DNA of 64,000 nt from a virus. Below the pieces are notes generated by a model that had not been told where the DNA came from, searched no databases, and saw only the letters and a program-made list of their open reading frames with translations. Position numbers and translations under genes: made by a program. Shown here piece by piece: positions 35,854 to 46,366 of this stretch. The number at the start of each line of letters is the position of its first letter. The stretch's first letter is position 1. The stretch covers positions 26,667 to 90,666 of IMG/VR virus record IMGVR_UViG_3300020185_000024; one strand, written 5' to 3'.

Positions 35854-37857
35854 ATGAAACCAAAAAGACTATTCAAATCTTCTACTACTAATTATATGTG
35901 GGCAGGAGGAAATCTACCACAAGAGATTAATTTAGGACAATCTAATGCTCAAGGATTAACTGTATCTAAACCTCAATATGAACATCCTGGAAATGCTGAA
36001 TTAACTCAGTATACAATGGATCCTCAACAAATAGCTAATCAACCTATGGCTACAAACGATGCTCAATTGTTTGGTAATCCAGGAGGCGCAGGAGGAGGTT
36101 CTCCAGCAGGAGGAATTGCAAATGCTGCAGGTTCAGTAGCAGGAGTTATATCAGATTCAATAAAAGTTGATCAACAATCTATGGGTAATGAAACCTTAGG
36201 AACATTTAATTATGGAGATGCAAGCCAAATAACAAATAAATCAGCTCTAAAAGGATTTCAAACAGGAACTAAAATAGGTAGCACCTTTGGTCCTGTAGGA
36301 ACTATAGTAGGTGGAGGAATAGGAGCAATAGCTGGTTCAATATCTGGAGGCAAAGAAGCTAGAAAACAAAGAGATGCTGCTCAAGATGCTTATGACAATG
36401 CTGTAGACAATCGCTTTGATAATATAGATGCTCAAAAAGGAAAATATGGAGGCAGACTTAAACAGTATGGTGATGGAGGAAAGCTTGAAAATGCTGGTAA
36501 AAGAGGTATGATGAAAGCTAAAATAGCTTTAGGTAGTGAATTTGGTAATCCAGCAGCTAGAAGAATGACTAGATATAATCCAGATACTTATACTTTTGAA
36601 GATGGAACAACAGGCACTCATTACATGGGCAGCTACGGTAAACACGCAATTCCAGGTATACAAAAAGTAGATGGTAAAATGCAATTGTTAAATGATCCTA
36701 AAAGAGGTCCTGAAAGTATGGAATTTGAGTCATCTGAAGACGCTGAATACTTTGCAAAAAATTATAAAGATGTTGCTCCTATGATGAGAACTCAATTTAA
36801 AGATGGTGGAGATCTTACTGAATTTAATGGCCAGACCCACGAGAATGGAGGTATTCAACTACCTGCTATGGATGCAGAGGTAGAAGACGGAGAAACTTCT
36901 GTAGATAACTATGTATTCTCAGATTCTTTAAGCTTAAATAAAGATATGATAAAAGATTTAGAACTTCCTAAAGGTTTGACAGGTAAGTCATTCGCAGATG
37001 CTTCTAAACATTTAAATAAAAAATTCCCAAGAGAAAACGATATGTTTGCCAACAAAGCCAAAGAAAGATATTTTGAAAGACTTAAAGCTTTTCAAGAATC
37101 TGTAAGACCTAAAGAGCCTAATGGATTATTCAGAGATGGAGGCTTTTTTAAAGATAGAGCAACTAGACAATCAGATAGAGATGTTGCAAGATGGCAAAAA
37201 GAAAATATAGCCAATAATACTGATCCTATAACTGTTAATGCTCCAAACAATCAACGAAGATTGACTATGGAACCTGGAAAAGCTAATGATGCAATAAATG
37301 GAATTTCTAGAATGGCTCCTATAATTACTTCAGGTATTAACTTAGGTAGAAATATGAAGCCTAATGAAAAATTAGATTTAGATATGTTTAATACTTCAGT
37401 TCCTATTGAAGAGAATTTAATAGACAGAAGTAAAATTTATGATGATATAAATATTTCAGCTAGAGCTGCAGATCAGGGTCTTAGAAATGCTTCTGGAGGA
37501 AGTAGGTCTTCTTATTTAAATAATAGACTAGGATTGTTAGATAGAACTTTATCTGCTCAAACAAACGCTAGAATATCTTCTGATACTGCAGATGCTGCAG
37601 AAAAATCTAGAGTAGCTCAATTAAGATTAAGACAAGATGCTATGAACCAAAGAAACAGATATGGTGTTCAAGTCATTAATGATCAAAATGAAGGTGTTAG
37701 AGAAGGTCTTACTCAAGATAGTATAGCTAATCTAGGCAATCAAATGGGAGACTATGGTACTGAAGGATATAGAAGAAATTCTGTAAACAATATGTACGAT
37801 TATAAAGTTGACAGATATGGTAATGTTTATTATAAAAACAAGAAAAAGAAAGACTAA
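35854..37857 (+). CDS. packaged or tail-associated virion protein, 667 aa
   Basis: Low-complexity protein rich in Asn, Gln, Gly and Ala. Residues about 132-170 form a glycine-zipper-like hydrophobic stretch (IGSTFGPVGTIVGGGIGAIAG) able to enter membranes. The segment THENGGIQLP followed by AEVEDGE (residues about 327-350) is a motif of virion proteins in crAss-like and related phages. The C-terminal half is charged and helical. It overlaps the next gene by one base and leads the packaged-protein block. It may travel with DNA into the cell and contribute to a trans-envelope channel. Confidence 0.55.
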   Translation: MKPKRLFKSSTTNYMWAGGNLPQEINLGQSNAQGLTVSKPQYEHPGNAELTQYTMDPQQIANQPMATNDAQLFGNPGGAGGGSPAGGIANAAGSVAGVISDSIKVDQQSMGNETLGTFNYGDASQITNKSALKGFQTGTKIGSTFGPVGTIVGGGIGAIAGSISGGKEARKQRDAAQDAYDNAVDNRFDNIDAQKGKYGGRLKQYGDGGKLENAGKRGMMKAKIALGSEFGNPAARRMTRYNPDTYTFEDGTTGTHYMGSYGKHAIPGIQKVDGKMQLLNDPKRGPESMEFESSEDAEYFAKNYKDVAPMMRTQFKDGGDLTEFNGQTHENGGIQLPAMDAEVEDGETSVDNYVFSDSLSLNKDMIKDLELPKGLTGKSFADASKHLNKKFPRENDMFANKAKERYFERLKAFQESVRPKEPNGLFRDGGFFKDRATRQSDRDVARWQKENIANNTDPITVNAPNNQRRLTMEPGKANDAINGISRMAPIITSGINLGRNMKPNEKLDLDMFNTSVPIEENLIDRSKIYDDINISARAADQGLRNASGGSRSSYLNNRLGLLDRTLSAQTNARISSDTADAAEKSRVAQLRLRQDAMNQRNRYGVQVINDQNEGVREGLTQDSIANLGNQMGDYGTEGYRRNSVNNMYDYKVDRYGNVYYKNKKKKD

Positions 37858-40133
37858 TGGCTGCAAATAGATTTACACGAAGACAAGTATATTCTGATTT
37901 TCAACCATTATCTATGGAAGATATGTTGATGCCAGTACAAGCTACTCAACAAAATCATAATAACATTATTACTCTTGGAGATGATATAGATGCTTCTTTA
38001 AAAGATACTAAGCAATTAAGTGTTCACGATGATTTAGTTAAAGCAGAAGTAGATAAATTATCTAAAGGTATTAACGATGTAACTAATAGACTTACTGAAG
38101 AAGGATATAGTCCTGAAATGTTTAGAGAGGTTAGAAATCTCAAAAGACAAAGAGATAAAGCATTTAGTAGTACAGGTGTTATAGGTAAGGCAGGTGGAAT
38201 TTATGATAGTTATCAAGCTAACGTAAAAGAAATAGATTCTAATAAGGATATGTCAGCCGAAGATAAAGATGCTGCAAAAAACTTTGCTTATAGTAGATAC
38301 GTTAAAAATAAAGGTTTAAACGAAGAAGGTGGAATTGCTGACTATCAAAGCTTTGGAGGAACTAAATCTATAAATTATCAACAGAGAGCTGTAGATTATG
38401 CAAACGAAATTAAAGCTAAAACAACTGAATCATATAGAGGAGAAGTTTTTGAAGATTCTGAAGGAAATTTAAGAACAGTAGCAGATAAGACAGTTGTACT
38501 ATCTGCTCAAGATATTCAAGAAAGAGTTGCAGGAGCAATGGGGAATGACCCTGAAGTTATGAACTATATGAATTTTTTATCTCAGACAAGAGGACTTGAT
38601 GAAAAAGGTGTAAGCGATCTTTTATATAATGCGTCAGCAGTCGCAGGAAATTTAAAAATGCAAAATGATTCATATGAGTCTATAAAAGGTTTAGGTAAAG
38701 GTGCTGGTGCTGGTAAGAATGATTATTTACTTGATAACCGTTTAATAACTGTAGCTGGAGGAAAATATATTTTAATGGAAGGCGACTTATTAAATAGAAA
38801 AGAAGAAATAGAAAGACTACAAAATTCAGAAGATCCTGCTGATAATATTAAAGCTAGAAGATTTCAAGAAGAGTTAGATCTTACTGTAAAAGAATTTGAT
38901 GAAAATGAAGGCAAAGCATTTAAAGAAGAAGTAGAAAATAAAAAATCACATATTACTTCAGCATTAGAAAGAGCATATCTTCCTGAAAATTTAAAAGCAA
39001 TGTCTGAAGAAGAATTAATAGGAACTATGTATGATTTAGGTATACCTACAGCATATATGGAAAATGGAGAAGTTCACTCTTATAATTCTAGAGTTGCTAC
39101 AACGGGTCCTGTAAGCGAATTATCAAAACAATTATATAATTTGTATAATTCAGAAGCTTTTAAAGAAGTTAAAAATGATATCTTAAATAGTATTCCTAAC
39201 GATAAAGACAAATACTCTATTCAAAAATTAGAAAAAATAAAAGAAACTGCAAAACAAGAAGATAAAAATATAGCTCTTAAAAAAATTGGCAAATACATAG
39301 ATATGCCAAACATGTTAGAGACTTCTCAAGAAGAATATCAAAAAGCTCTAAATGAACATTTAGAAAACGATGTTCAAGATTTCAAAGAACAAAAAACTGA
39401 AATAAGACCTGCTCACGGAAACTTTGATCATATTACAGAAAACTTGACTTCTGCTTTAACTGGCGAAGGTATAGGAGGTTTTATAGTTAAAAATGTAAAA
39501 GGTACAGAATTATCAGATGAAGAATCTTATGATAAATATCGACAAGATTTTAAAAACAACTATATTACTAATATAAAACCTGTAGCATTTATAAAAGGGG
39601 GATCTTATAGAAATCCTAGAGTAAGAATTAAAGTACACTTTGAAAAGTCAAATACAGATGGTCTAATGGAAATAGAAATGAATGGAGAAGATGTATCTGG
39701 AACAGGCATATCTTATTCAGATGCCATATTTGAAGCTTTAAATTACACCAGAAACCCAGTAACAGGAAAGGTTGAAAAAGTTGTTAACGGAGCTGCAACA
39801 GCTAAAGATTTTACAGATGATATAGCTTATCAAGGATTACTTGCCTCTAGAAGTTTAGACTTTAATATGACTGAAGAGTTAAATAGAGATAATAGATTTG
39901 GAAAAGACAAAGTAAACACTATTAAGCAAAAATTAGGAGGAGGTTCTCAAAGTTCTCTTAATGTTTTTCAAGAAGGACAAGGTTATAAAATTATGGTAGA
40001 TAAAAAACCTATAACTTGGGGAGATCTTAAAAAAATGGGATATGATGTACCTAGAAATGCTAGTGTTAATGATAAAATAACTATGTCAAATCCAGGAGCA
40101 GCGTTTGAACTTTTAGATGTAATAGGAAAATAA
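37857..40133 (+). CDS. packaged virion protein, 758 aa
   Basis: Largely helical, highly charged protein of Lys, Glu, Asp, Asn and Tyr without catalytic motifs. N-terminal MAANRFTRRQVYSDFQPLSM resembles the start of crAss-like internal proteins. Coiled-coil-prone regions occur near residues 60-130 and 310-360. It lies between two other candidates for DNA-associated virion proteins, with 5 nt to the next gene. It is probably a cargo protein inside head or tail. Role is inferred. Confidence 0.55.
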   Translation: MAANRFTRRQVYSDFQPLSMEDMLMPVQATQQNHNNIITLGDDIDASLKDTKQLSVHDDLVKAEVDKLSKGINDVTNRLTEEGYSPEMFREVRNLKRQRDKAFSSTGVIGKAGGIYDSYQANVKEIDSNKDMSAEDKDAAKNFAYSRYVKNKGLNEEGGIADYQSFGGTKSINYQQRAVDYANEIKAKTTESYRGEVFEDSEGNLRTVADKTVVLSAQDIQERVAGAMGNDPEVMNYMNFLSQTRGLDEKGVSDLLYNASAVAGNLKMQNDSYESIKGLGKGAGAGKNDYLLDNRLITVAGGKYILMEGDLLNRKEEIERLQNSEDPADNIKARRFQEELDLTVKEFDENEGKAFKEEVENKKSHITSALERAYLPENLKAMSEEELIGTMYDLGIPTAYMENGEVHSYNSRVATTGPVSELSKQLYNLYNSEAFKEVKNDILNSIPNDKDKYSIQKLEKIKETAKQEDKNIALKKIGKYIDMPNMLETSQEEYQKALNEHLENDVQDFKEQKTEIRPAHGNFDHITENLTSALTGEGIGGFIVKNVKGTELSDEESYDKYRQDFKNNYITNIKPVAFIKGGSYRNPRVRIKVHFEKSNTDGLMEIEMNGEDVSGTGISYSDAIFEALNYTRNPVTGKVEKVVNGAATAKDFTDDIAYQGLLASRSLDFNMTEELNRDNRFGKDKVNTIKQKLGGGSQSSLNVFQEGQGYKIMVDKKPITWGDLKKMGYDVPRNASVNDKITMSNPGAAFELLDVIGK

Positions 40134-40138
40134 TAATT

Positions 40139-43100
40139 ATGAGCAACGAATATATAATGTCAAGCGAAGATGTAAAATTGTTGAACTCTCAAAAAGACTC
40201 AACATCATTTACTCCTAGTTCTTTACAGTCTTCTAAGCCTTTAGATCCAAGTAATTATTTACATCCCCAACAACTTCAATCAACAGAAGATGTTAAACCT
40301 GAGAGTTTGCCTGAGAACGAACTTAATACTGTACCTGATATTGCAGCTCAGGAAGCTCCAAAAAATCTTATTAATACTTCAGGACCAAGTGAAATACCAG
40401 AAGGAGAGAAAGCTCCTATTACAGATTCTGAAAACCCTTTAGATTCTGCAAAAGATTATTCTAGTGTAGAATCTTCTGCAAGCCTAAGAAAAAGCATCAG
40501 CTTATACGAAAGCGCAAATAAAATTAATAGTATAGCTGGAATAGAAGAAAGTCACGGAAAAGATCTTACTTCTATGAGTATAGATGAAGTTATAGCTTTT
40601 CAAAAAAGTAGAGGACAAGCTGCAGGAAAAGCTGCTGGGTTATATCAATTTATGCCTGACACATTAAAAAGAATAGCCAATAAAGTCGGAATAACAGGAG
40701 ACCAAAAATTTGATTTAGAAACTCAAAATAGACTAGCTCATGCTCAATTAGAAGAATTAGGCTTAGACGCTTATCAAAAAGGTCAAATGTCTTTAGAAAA
40801 ATTTGCTAAACGTGTAGCAGGTGTTTGGGCAGCATTTCCAGTTTTAGAAGACACGGTTATTGATGATAGGCATGGGTACAGAGAATTAAAAAGAGGAGAT
40901 TCTTATTATAAAAGTGTAGGAAACAATAAAGCTAATGTGACTCCAGAAGAGTTCATAAAAATGATATCGAATGCTGCTACAGAAGAATCTCAACCTGAAG
41001 AAATTTTAAATCCAGATGGAACTTCTAGATTAGATGATCAACAAAAAGCTAAGTTAAACGAGATATTTGCAATGAATACGGCTCCTACTATGCAAGGAGG
41101 TCATCATTCTTATGTTACTACTGATAAAAAGTACGATAAAGAAGATAATTTTATTAAAGGAGACATAGGAGCTTATAGAGCAGCTAGACAATCTACTTTA
41201 AATAAAGTAGGCTCTACGTTATCTAGAATAGCAGTAAACACTGGCTTATCTGCTGTAGGATATTTAGCTGCTGTAGCAGATATAGAAGATTATAATAATC
41301 AAGACGATGAAGTAGGAAACTTAGTTACTAATACTATGGAAGAATGGAAAGCTTCCTTTAACAAAGACTATGCTCCTATTTACAGAAAATCTAATGAACA
41401 TTTAGCTTTAGGCGATGTTGGATGGTGGTTAGAAAATGGTGCTTCTTTAGTTGAATCTATTGGAGCATTTGCTATTACAGGTGCTGTAACTGGAGGAGCT
41501 GCCTCATGGTTAGCTGGAGTATCTAAATTAGGAGCAATGGGTCAAGCTTTAGCTACATTAGCTACTTCTACAGCGTTAAATCAAGCTGAAGGAGTGACTT
41601 CTGCAGCACAAGTATATAAAGACATATACAAAGCTCAATTACAAAAAGGAATAAGCGTTAAACAAGCTAAACAAATAGCAGCAGATGCAGCAGCTAGAAC
41701 TATAAATGTAAACAGAGCCAACATACTATTAAATCTTACTTCAGCTAATATGTTTGTAGCTGCTAAAGGAGGTATAGCTGGAACTGGAAGACATATAATT
41801 CAAGAAGTTACAAAAAAGAATACTAAAAATAGAATTGTTGGAGAATCTATTCAAGAATTTGCAGAAGAAGAAATTAACCTTATAGCTGATAAAGCAGGTA
41901 GAGCTTTTGGAGAAGGTCGTAGTTATACTACTACTGACATAGTTAATGATTTAAGTACTGCAGAAGCAGTAGAAGCTGGTTTATTAGGAGCTGTTGGTGG
42001 TGCAGGACAAACTGCATTATCTGCAGGAATAGGTAATATAGAATCTAAAGGTTATAAAGGATATGGAGCTTATAAAGGAAAATATGCTAAACAAAGAGAA
42101 AACTTTAAAAAGCAACAAGAAGTTATAAAGCAATTTGAAAGTATTTCTGAAACTGATAACATACCTTCAATGAGCGATGTATTTGCATCTAAAGATGCTA
42201 ATGACAAAGCAAATGTAGAAATTCGAAAAATTGTAAATAAAGCTGAAGAAGAAAACAGAGATCTTTCAGAAGATGAAAAAACAAGTATAAATGATATTTT
42301 AAAAAATAATTTATATCAACAAGCAACTCTAGGATTAAAAACTGGAACTGTTGGAGTACTTGTAGATACTTATGAAAAAATATTAAATCTTTCTGAAGAA
42401 GAAGCAAAGGCTAAAGGACTTAACACAAAACAATCAGACGAAAAAGGTTATTATAAGACTGTTGCTCAAGAAGCATTAGATGATATAGCTGCTGCAGAAA
42501 AACAATATAATAAATCAGGAGAATATGGAGATAACAGAATTCCTGTTACTCTAAATAGAATGACTAGAAATAAAACTTCTAGAGATGTTGATTACCATAT
42601 ATCTGCTTTAGAACAGTTAGAGCAGACAATGGAAGCAGATAAAGAAAAAGGTAAACCTGTAAATGAAGCAGATAAAGCTTCAATTGGCTATCTTAAAGCT
42701 AATATTAAAGTAGAAAATGCCAAATTAGCAATATTAGATGAAGAATATAAAAATTTAACTAATAAAGAAAATGTTAAAACTAAAAGAGATAAAACTTTTT
42801 CTAAAAAAATAGAATCTGAAATAGTTACTGCTGAAGATACAGATTCTGCTGTAGCTACATTAGCTAAAGTAGAAGCTTCTAACTTACCCGAAGAAGATAA
42901 AAATAACCTAAGAGGTAAACTTAATAAAAAAATATCAGAACTTCAAGAAGCTGAAGCTCAAGAAAAGAAAGAAGAAGTAAAAACTGAAACTAAGTCTATA
43001 GTAAATAAAAGATTAGAAAAAATTAGAGCCCAAAATAAAAAGAGGTATGACGAAGCTAAAGAACGTTATGAAAGAGCTACTCAGTCTATAGATTTAAAAG

Positions 43101-46100
43101 GAAATGAAGAATCTAGAAACTCAGCTATACAACAAATACAAGATGCTAAAAAAGAACTAAGAGAGGCTTCTAAAGTATATGAAGAAATTGAAGCTGCTCA
43201 AAGAAATATAAAAGATCTCAGAACTAGGTTAGAAGCTGAAAAACTTAAAAAGCTAATAAAAGAAAAAAAAGAATTAGATAAAGAAAGAAGAAAGTTATTA
43301 AAGCAAAGAAGAAAAGCTGTACAATATGGAAGAGATACTATAGATATTCAAAATAGATTGGATTCTGTAACAGCTAAAATTAAAAATGTTATTAAAGCTT
43401 TAGAAACTATAGCAGAAGCTAAAAAAGAAATATCAAAATTAAAGCAAGAAAAACTTAAAAAACTTCTTCAAAAGAAAAAGAAAGATAGAGAAGATAAGAT
43501 TAAAAAAGTTCAAGAGGCTCAAAAAGCTGCAGATGAATTAATCAACGAAAGATTAGAAAAAGAATATGGAACTTCTGTAAGTATTTTTGATGATATATCA
43601 GATAATCATGTAAGGCTTATAGATATGGCTGAAAATGGAGAAGAGATTCTTCAAAAAGAACTTCCTCAATTAAATGAAGCCATAGACTATTTATATTCTA
43701 TATATAAAAAATTAAACGAATTAAAACTTCCTTCTAATACAAAAGAAAGAATAGAATACAATTTAACATTAGATGCTATATCTGAAATTCAAAAAGAATT
43801 AGATGCATCAATAAGTCACTTAGTAAATTATGGAACTCTCTACAAAACAGGACAAGAACTTCAAAAAATTAAATCTAAAGAGCAGGTTGAAGATGCTAAC
43901 TTTAAATACAAAGAATCAGAAAGAACTGCTGAAGAAACTGAGCAATTAGTAAAAGAATATGATGATTCTATAGAAGAAAAAGAAAACGAAGTCGATGAAC
44001 AATTACAATTGGCTTTAGATTTTCCTGTTGTAGAATTGTCAGAAGACGAAGAATCATCTTCAACAATAGAAGAATCTGTAGACATGGGGTCTTCTCAATT
44101 AGAATTATTTGAAGATTCTGAAGAAGAAGTTGAGCTTTCTCCAAAAGATATTCAAGATGAAGCAGAAGCAGACTCAGATGAAGATAGAGCAAATGCAGCA
44201 TTAGCTGCACTGTCTCCTAGTACAGAATCAGGTCCTATAAAAGCTGATATAGAAGAAAAAGGACAAGAAGAATTAGATATAAAAGCAGGAGACAATGAAG
44301 GATTTTCAGAAGCTTCTATAGGAATACTCATAAATGACACTTCTGTTAAAGTAGATACAACAGTAGATGGTCAAGGAACTACAATAATAAAAGTTAAAAG
44401 CGGTAGTGGAGAAATAATAGGAGCCATTTCCATAGGTAATGAAAAAGATGGCTATGAGGGAATATCTATAAATGTAGCATCAAAATATCAAAGTAAAGGT
44501 ATATCTAAACACTTGTATAACTTAGCGTTAGCTAATGCTAAATCTAGAGGACTTAAAGGATTGTATTCTGTAGATAATACTCTTAAGACAGCAGATAAAA
44601 GTAAATCTTCAAGAAAGAATTTTGTAACAAGTCAGGTTTCACAAGATTCTAAAATGAGAAAAGAAATAGAATCAGAACTTATAAATGAATTAAAAGGGGA
44701 AAAAGGTTCTCCTATTACACTCATAACAGATGTCTCAGATTCTTTTGTGGAGAATGGTGCTACTAAATATGCTGAATTATCTGCTTTAGAACAAGAACAG
44801 TCACAAGAACAATCTGAAGAAGATGTTAATGATGATGTTAATGAAGACTTAGGTTTAGATCCAGAAACAGCAGATGAAATAAGAACTTACGAAGGTGAAA
44901 ATGTTAGCAGTAATGAGCTGATGATTGAGTCTAGTAATGCAAAAGATACTCATCCTGGTTCTAGAGGAGTAGAAGTCAAAAATCATCAAAATGAACAAGC
45001 TTATGAAGAATGGTTGTTTACTCCTGGAAATAAAGTAGGAACTAGAGTAAGAATAAGTATTAACTTTGGAGAAGGAGAAGGACAAACAAATAAAGCATAC
45101 TATCAACAAGGAAGTGTTGCTGACGATAACATTTTTATCAAAGTTGAATTTTTAAATCCTGATGGAACTCCTATAACTGTAGGAGGTGTTCCAGTAATCT
45201 CTAGTATGTGGAATACTAAAAGAGCAGATGGAAGTCCTAGAGAAAATGACCCAGCTTCTCAAATAGCATTAGAAGAACAAAGGGCACTTATATTAGAAAG
45301 ACTTAGACAGGAAGATTCTGTAGAAACTGTAATACAAGAACAGCTTCCTGCTGCTTTTAAAGAAGAAATAGGAGCTAACAATAATATTGCTGAAGTATTT
45401 GATAGCAAAATAGAAGATTTAGAATTTGGAGTTGTTAGAAATGATGGTAACTATGCTACTATACCTGATACAAATGAATTAGACGGTGATTTAGGAGCTT
45501 TTGCTTCTGTCCCTAAAGTTGCAGGTAGATTATATATCAAAATACCTAATAACATGAATGAAACAGTTCCTGCTCTTCTTAATATTAGATTTGTAAATAA
45601 AAAAGAAGCAGATTTCATAATAGATCTTTATAAAGATATTCTTGAAAATCTAGACCAAGAATTTAGAAATTCAGAAATATCTGAAGAATTATGGGAAAGA
45701 TTTGAAGAATTGATTCCTGGAGATATTCAAGATATGTTAGGAGATGTTCCTACTTACGCTAATGTTTTAGATTTTTTAATTTATAATGAAAATGCCAGTA
45801 AGAATCCTGACAAACTTTTGACTACTGATAATGGAGTTTTAAATTTTGGATTAGACAAAGTAAGTGCTCATCAAATAGATGATCAAAGAGCTTCCTTAGT
45901 AGACTTTTTTATTAACACTCAAAGAAGAAGAGTAGATATAGAAAAATTATCTGATCCTAAGTCTTCTTATAGAGAACATATAATAACTCAAAATATATTG
46001 AGTACATCTATAGCTATGGGCCCTGTCAAATTTGAAAGAAGAATTAATACTGACGATGCTATTTATAAAGGTAGCATATATATGAAACCTTTAAGCAATC

Positions 46101-46363
46101 CTAAAGTGAAAAATGCTACAGAGACTAAAGAAGACAAAATAAAATTAGCAGGACAAGAGATTGCTGCAAAACTTCAAGCAGTAAATCCTCCAACAGGTAA
46201 AGAGATTACTAAACCAGTAAAAGAAACAACTAATGATGCTGAAGATTCTTCTGACCCATTAGCAAAGTTTAAAGAAGAAGGTAAAAAAAGAGCTAGACCT
46301 AGCAAAAAAATGCTTAGATTTGGCAAAGATGAGGATCAAAATCCTTGTAAAACAATAAATTAG
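40139..46363 (+). CDS. giant virion protein with muramidase-like domain, 2074 aa
   Basis: Multidomain packaged protein. Residues about 128-275 form a lysozyme-like transglycosylase/muramidase domain: IAGIEESHG with Glu136/Glu137, then GKAAGLYQFMPDTL around 161-174 and a helix-rich end. Residues about 370-500 are hydrophobic (VESIGAFAITGAVTGGAASW) and may insert in membranes. A Lys/Glu coiled coil spans about 950-1200. Residues about 1400-1490 resemble a GNAT acyltransferase fold (GISINVASKYQSKGISKHL). A long acidic tract lies near 1280-1390. It would be ejected early and open the wall for DNA entry. The muramidase is the best-supported part. Confidence 0.7.
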   Translation: MSNEYIMSSEDVKLLNSQKDSTSFTPSSLQSSKPLDPSNYLHPQQLQSTEDVKPESLPENELNTVPDIAAQEAPKNLINTSGPSEIPEGEKAPITDSENPLDSAKDYSSVESSASLRKSISLYESANKINSIAGIEESHGKDLTSMSIDEVIAFQKSRGQAAGKAAGLYQFMPDTLKRIANKVGITGDQKFDLETQNRLAHAQLEELGLDAYQKGQMSLEKFAKRVAGVWAAFPVLEDTVIDDRHGYRELKRGDSYYKSVGNNKANVTPEEFIKMISNAATEESQPEEILNPDGTSRLDDQQKAKLNEIFAMNTAPTMQGGHHSYVTTDKKYDKEDNFIKGDIGAYRAARQSTLNKVGSTLSRIAVNTGLSAVGYLAAVADIEDYNNQDDEVGNLVTNTMEEWKASFNKDYAPIYRKSNEHLALGDVGWWLENGASLVESIGAFAITGAVTGGAASWLAGVSKLGAMGQALATLATSTALNQAEGVTSAAQVYKDIYKAQLQKGISVKQAKQIAADAAARTINVNRANILLNLTSANMFVAAKGGIAGTGRHIIQEVTKKNTKNRIVGESIQEFAEEEINLIADKAGRAFGEGRSYTTTDIVNDLSTAEAVEAGLLGAVGGAGQTALSAGIGNIESKGYKGYGAYKGKYAKQRENFKKQQEVIKQFESISETDNIPSMSDVFASKDANDKANVEIRKIVNKAEEENRDLSEDEKTSINDILKNNLYQQATLGLKTGTVGVLVDTYEKILNLSEEEAKAKGLNTKQSDEKGYYKTVAQEALDDIAAAEKQYNKSGEYGDNRIPVTLNRMTRNKTSRDVDYHISALEQLEQTMEADKEKGKPVNEADKASIGYLKANIKVENAKLAILDEEYKNLTNKENVKTKRDKTFSKKIESEIVTAEDTDSAVATLAKVEASNLPEEDKNNLRGKLNKKISELQEAEAQEKKEEVKTETKSIVNKRLEKIRAQNKKRYDEAKERYERATQSIDLKGNEESRNSAIQQIQDAKKELREASKVYEEIEAAQRNIKDLRTRLEAEKLKKLIKEKKELDKERRKLLKQRRKAVQYGRDTIDIQNRLDSVTAKIKNVIKALETIAEAKKEISKLKQEKLKKLLQKKKKDREDKIKKVQEAQKAADELINERLEKEYGTSVSIFDDISDNHVRLIDMAENGEEILQKELPQLNEAIDYLYSIYKKLNELKLPSNTKERIEYNLTLDAISEIQKELDASISHLVNYGTLYKTGQELQKIKSKEQVEDANFKYKESERTAEETEQLVKEYDDSIEEKENEVDEQLQLALDFPVVELSEDEESSSTIEESVDMGSSQLELFEDSEEEVELSPKDIQDEAEADSDEDRANAALAALSPSTESGPIKADIEEKGQEELDIKAGDNEGFSEASIGILINDTSVKVDTTVDGQGTTIIKVKSGSGEIIGAISIGNEKDGYEGISINVASKYQSKGISKHLYNLALANAKSRGLKGLYSVDNTLKTADKSKSSRKNFVTSQVSQDSKMRKEIESELINELKGEKGSPITLITDVSDSFVENGATKYAELSALEQEQSQEQSEEDVNDDVNEDLGLDPETADEIRTYEGENVSSNELMIESSNAKDTHPGSRGVEVKNHQNEQAYEEWLFTPGNKVGTRVRISINFGEGEGQTNKAYYQQGSVADDNIFIKVEFLNPDGTPITVGGVPVISSMWNTKRADGSPRENDPASQIALEEQRALILERLRQEDSVETVIQEQLPAAFKEEIGANNNIAEVFDSKIEDLEFGVVRNDGNYATIPDTNELDGDLGAFASVPKVAGRLYIKIPNNMNETVPALLNIRFVNKKEADFIIDLYKDILENLDQEFRNSEISEELWERFEELIPGDIQDMLGDVPTYANVLDFLIYNENASKNPDKLLTTDNGVLNFGLDKVSAHQIDDQRASLVDFFINTQRRRVDIEKLSDPKSSYREHIITQNILSTSIAMGPVKFERRINTDDAIYKGSIYMKPLSNPKVKNATETKEDKIKLAGQEIAAKLQAVNPPTGKEITKPVKETTNDAEDSSDPLAKFKEEGKKRARPSKKMLRFGKDEDQNPCKTIN

Positions 46364-46366
46364 AAT

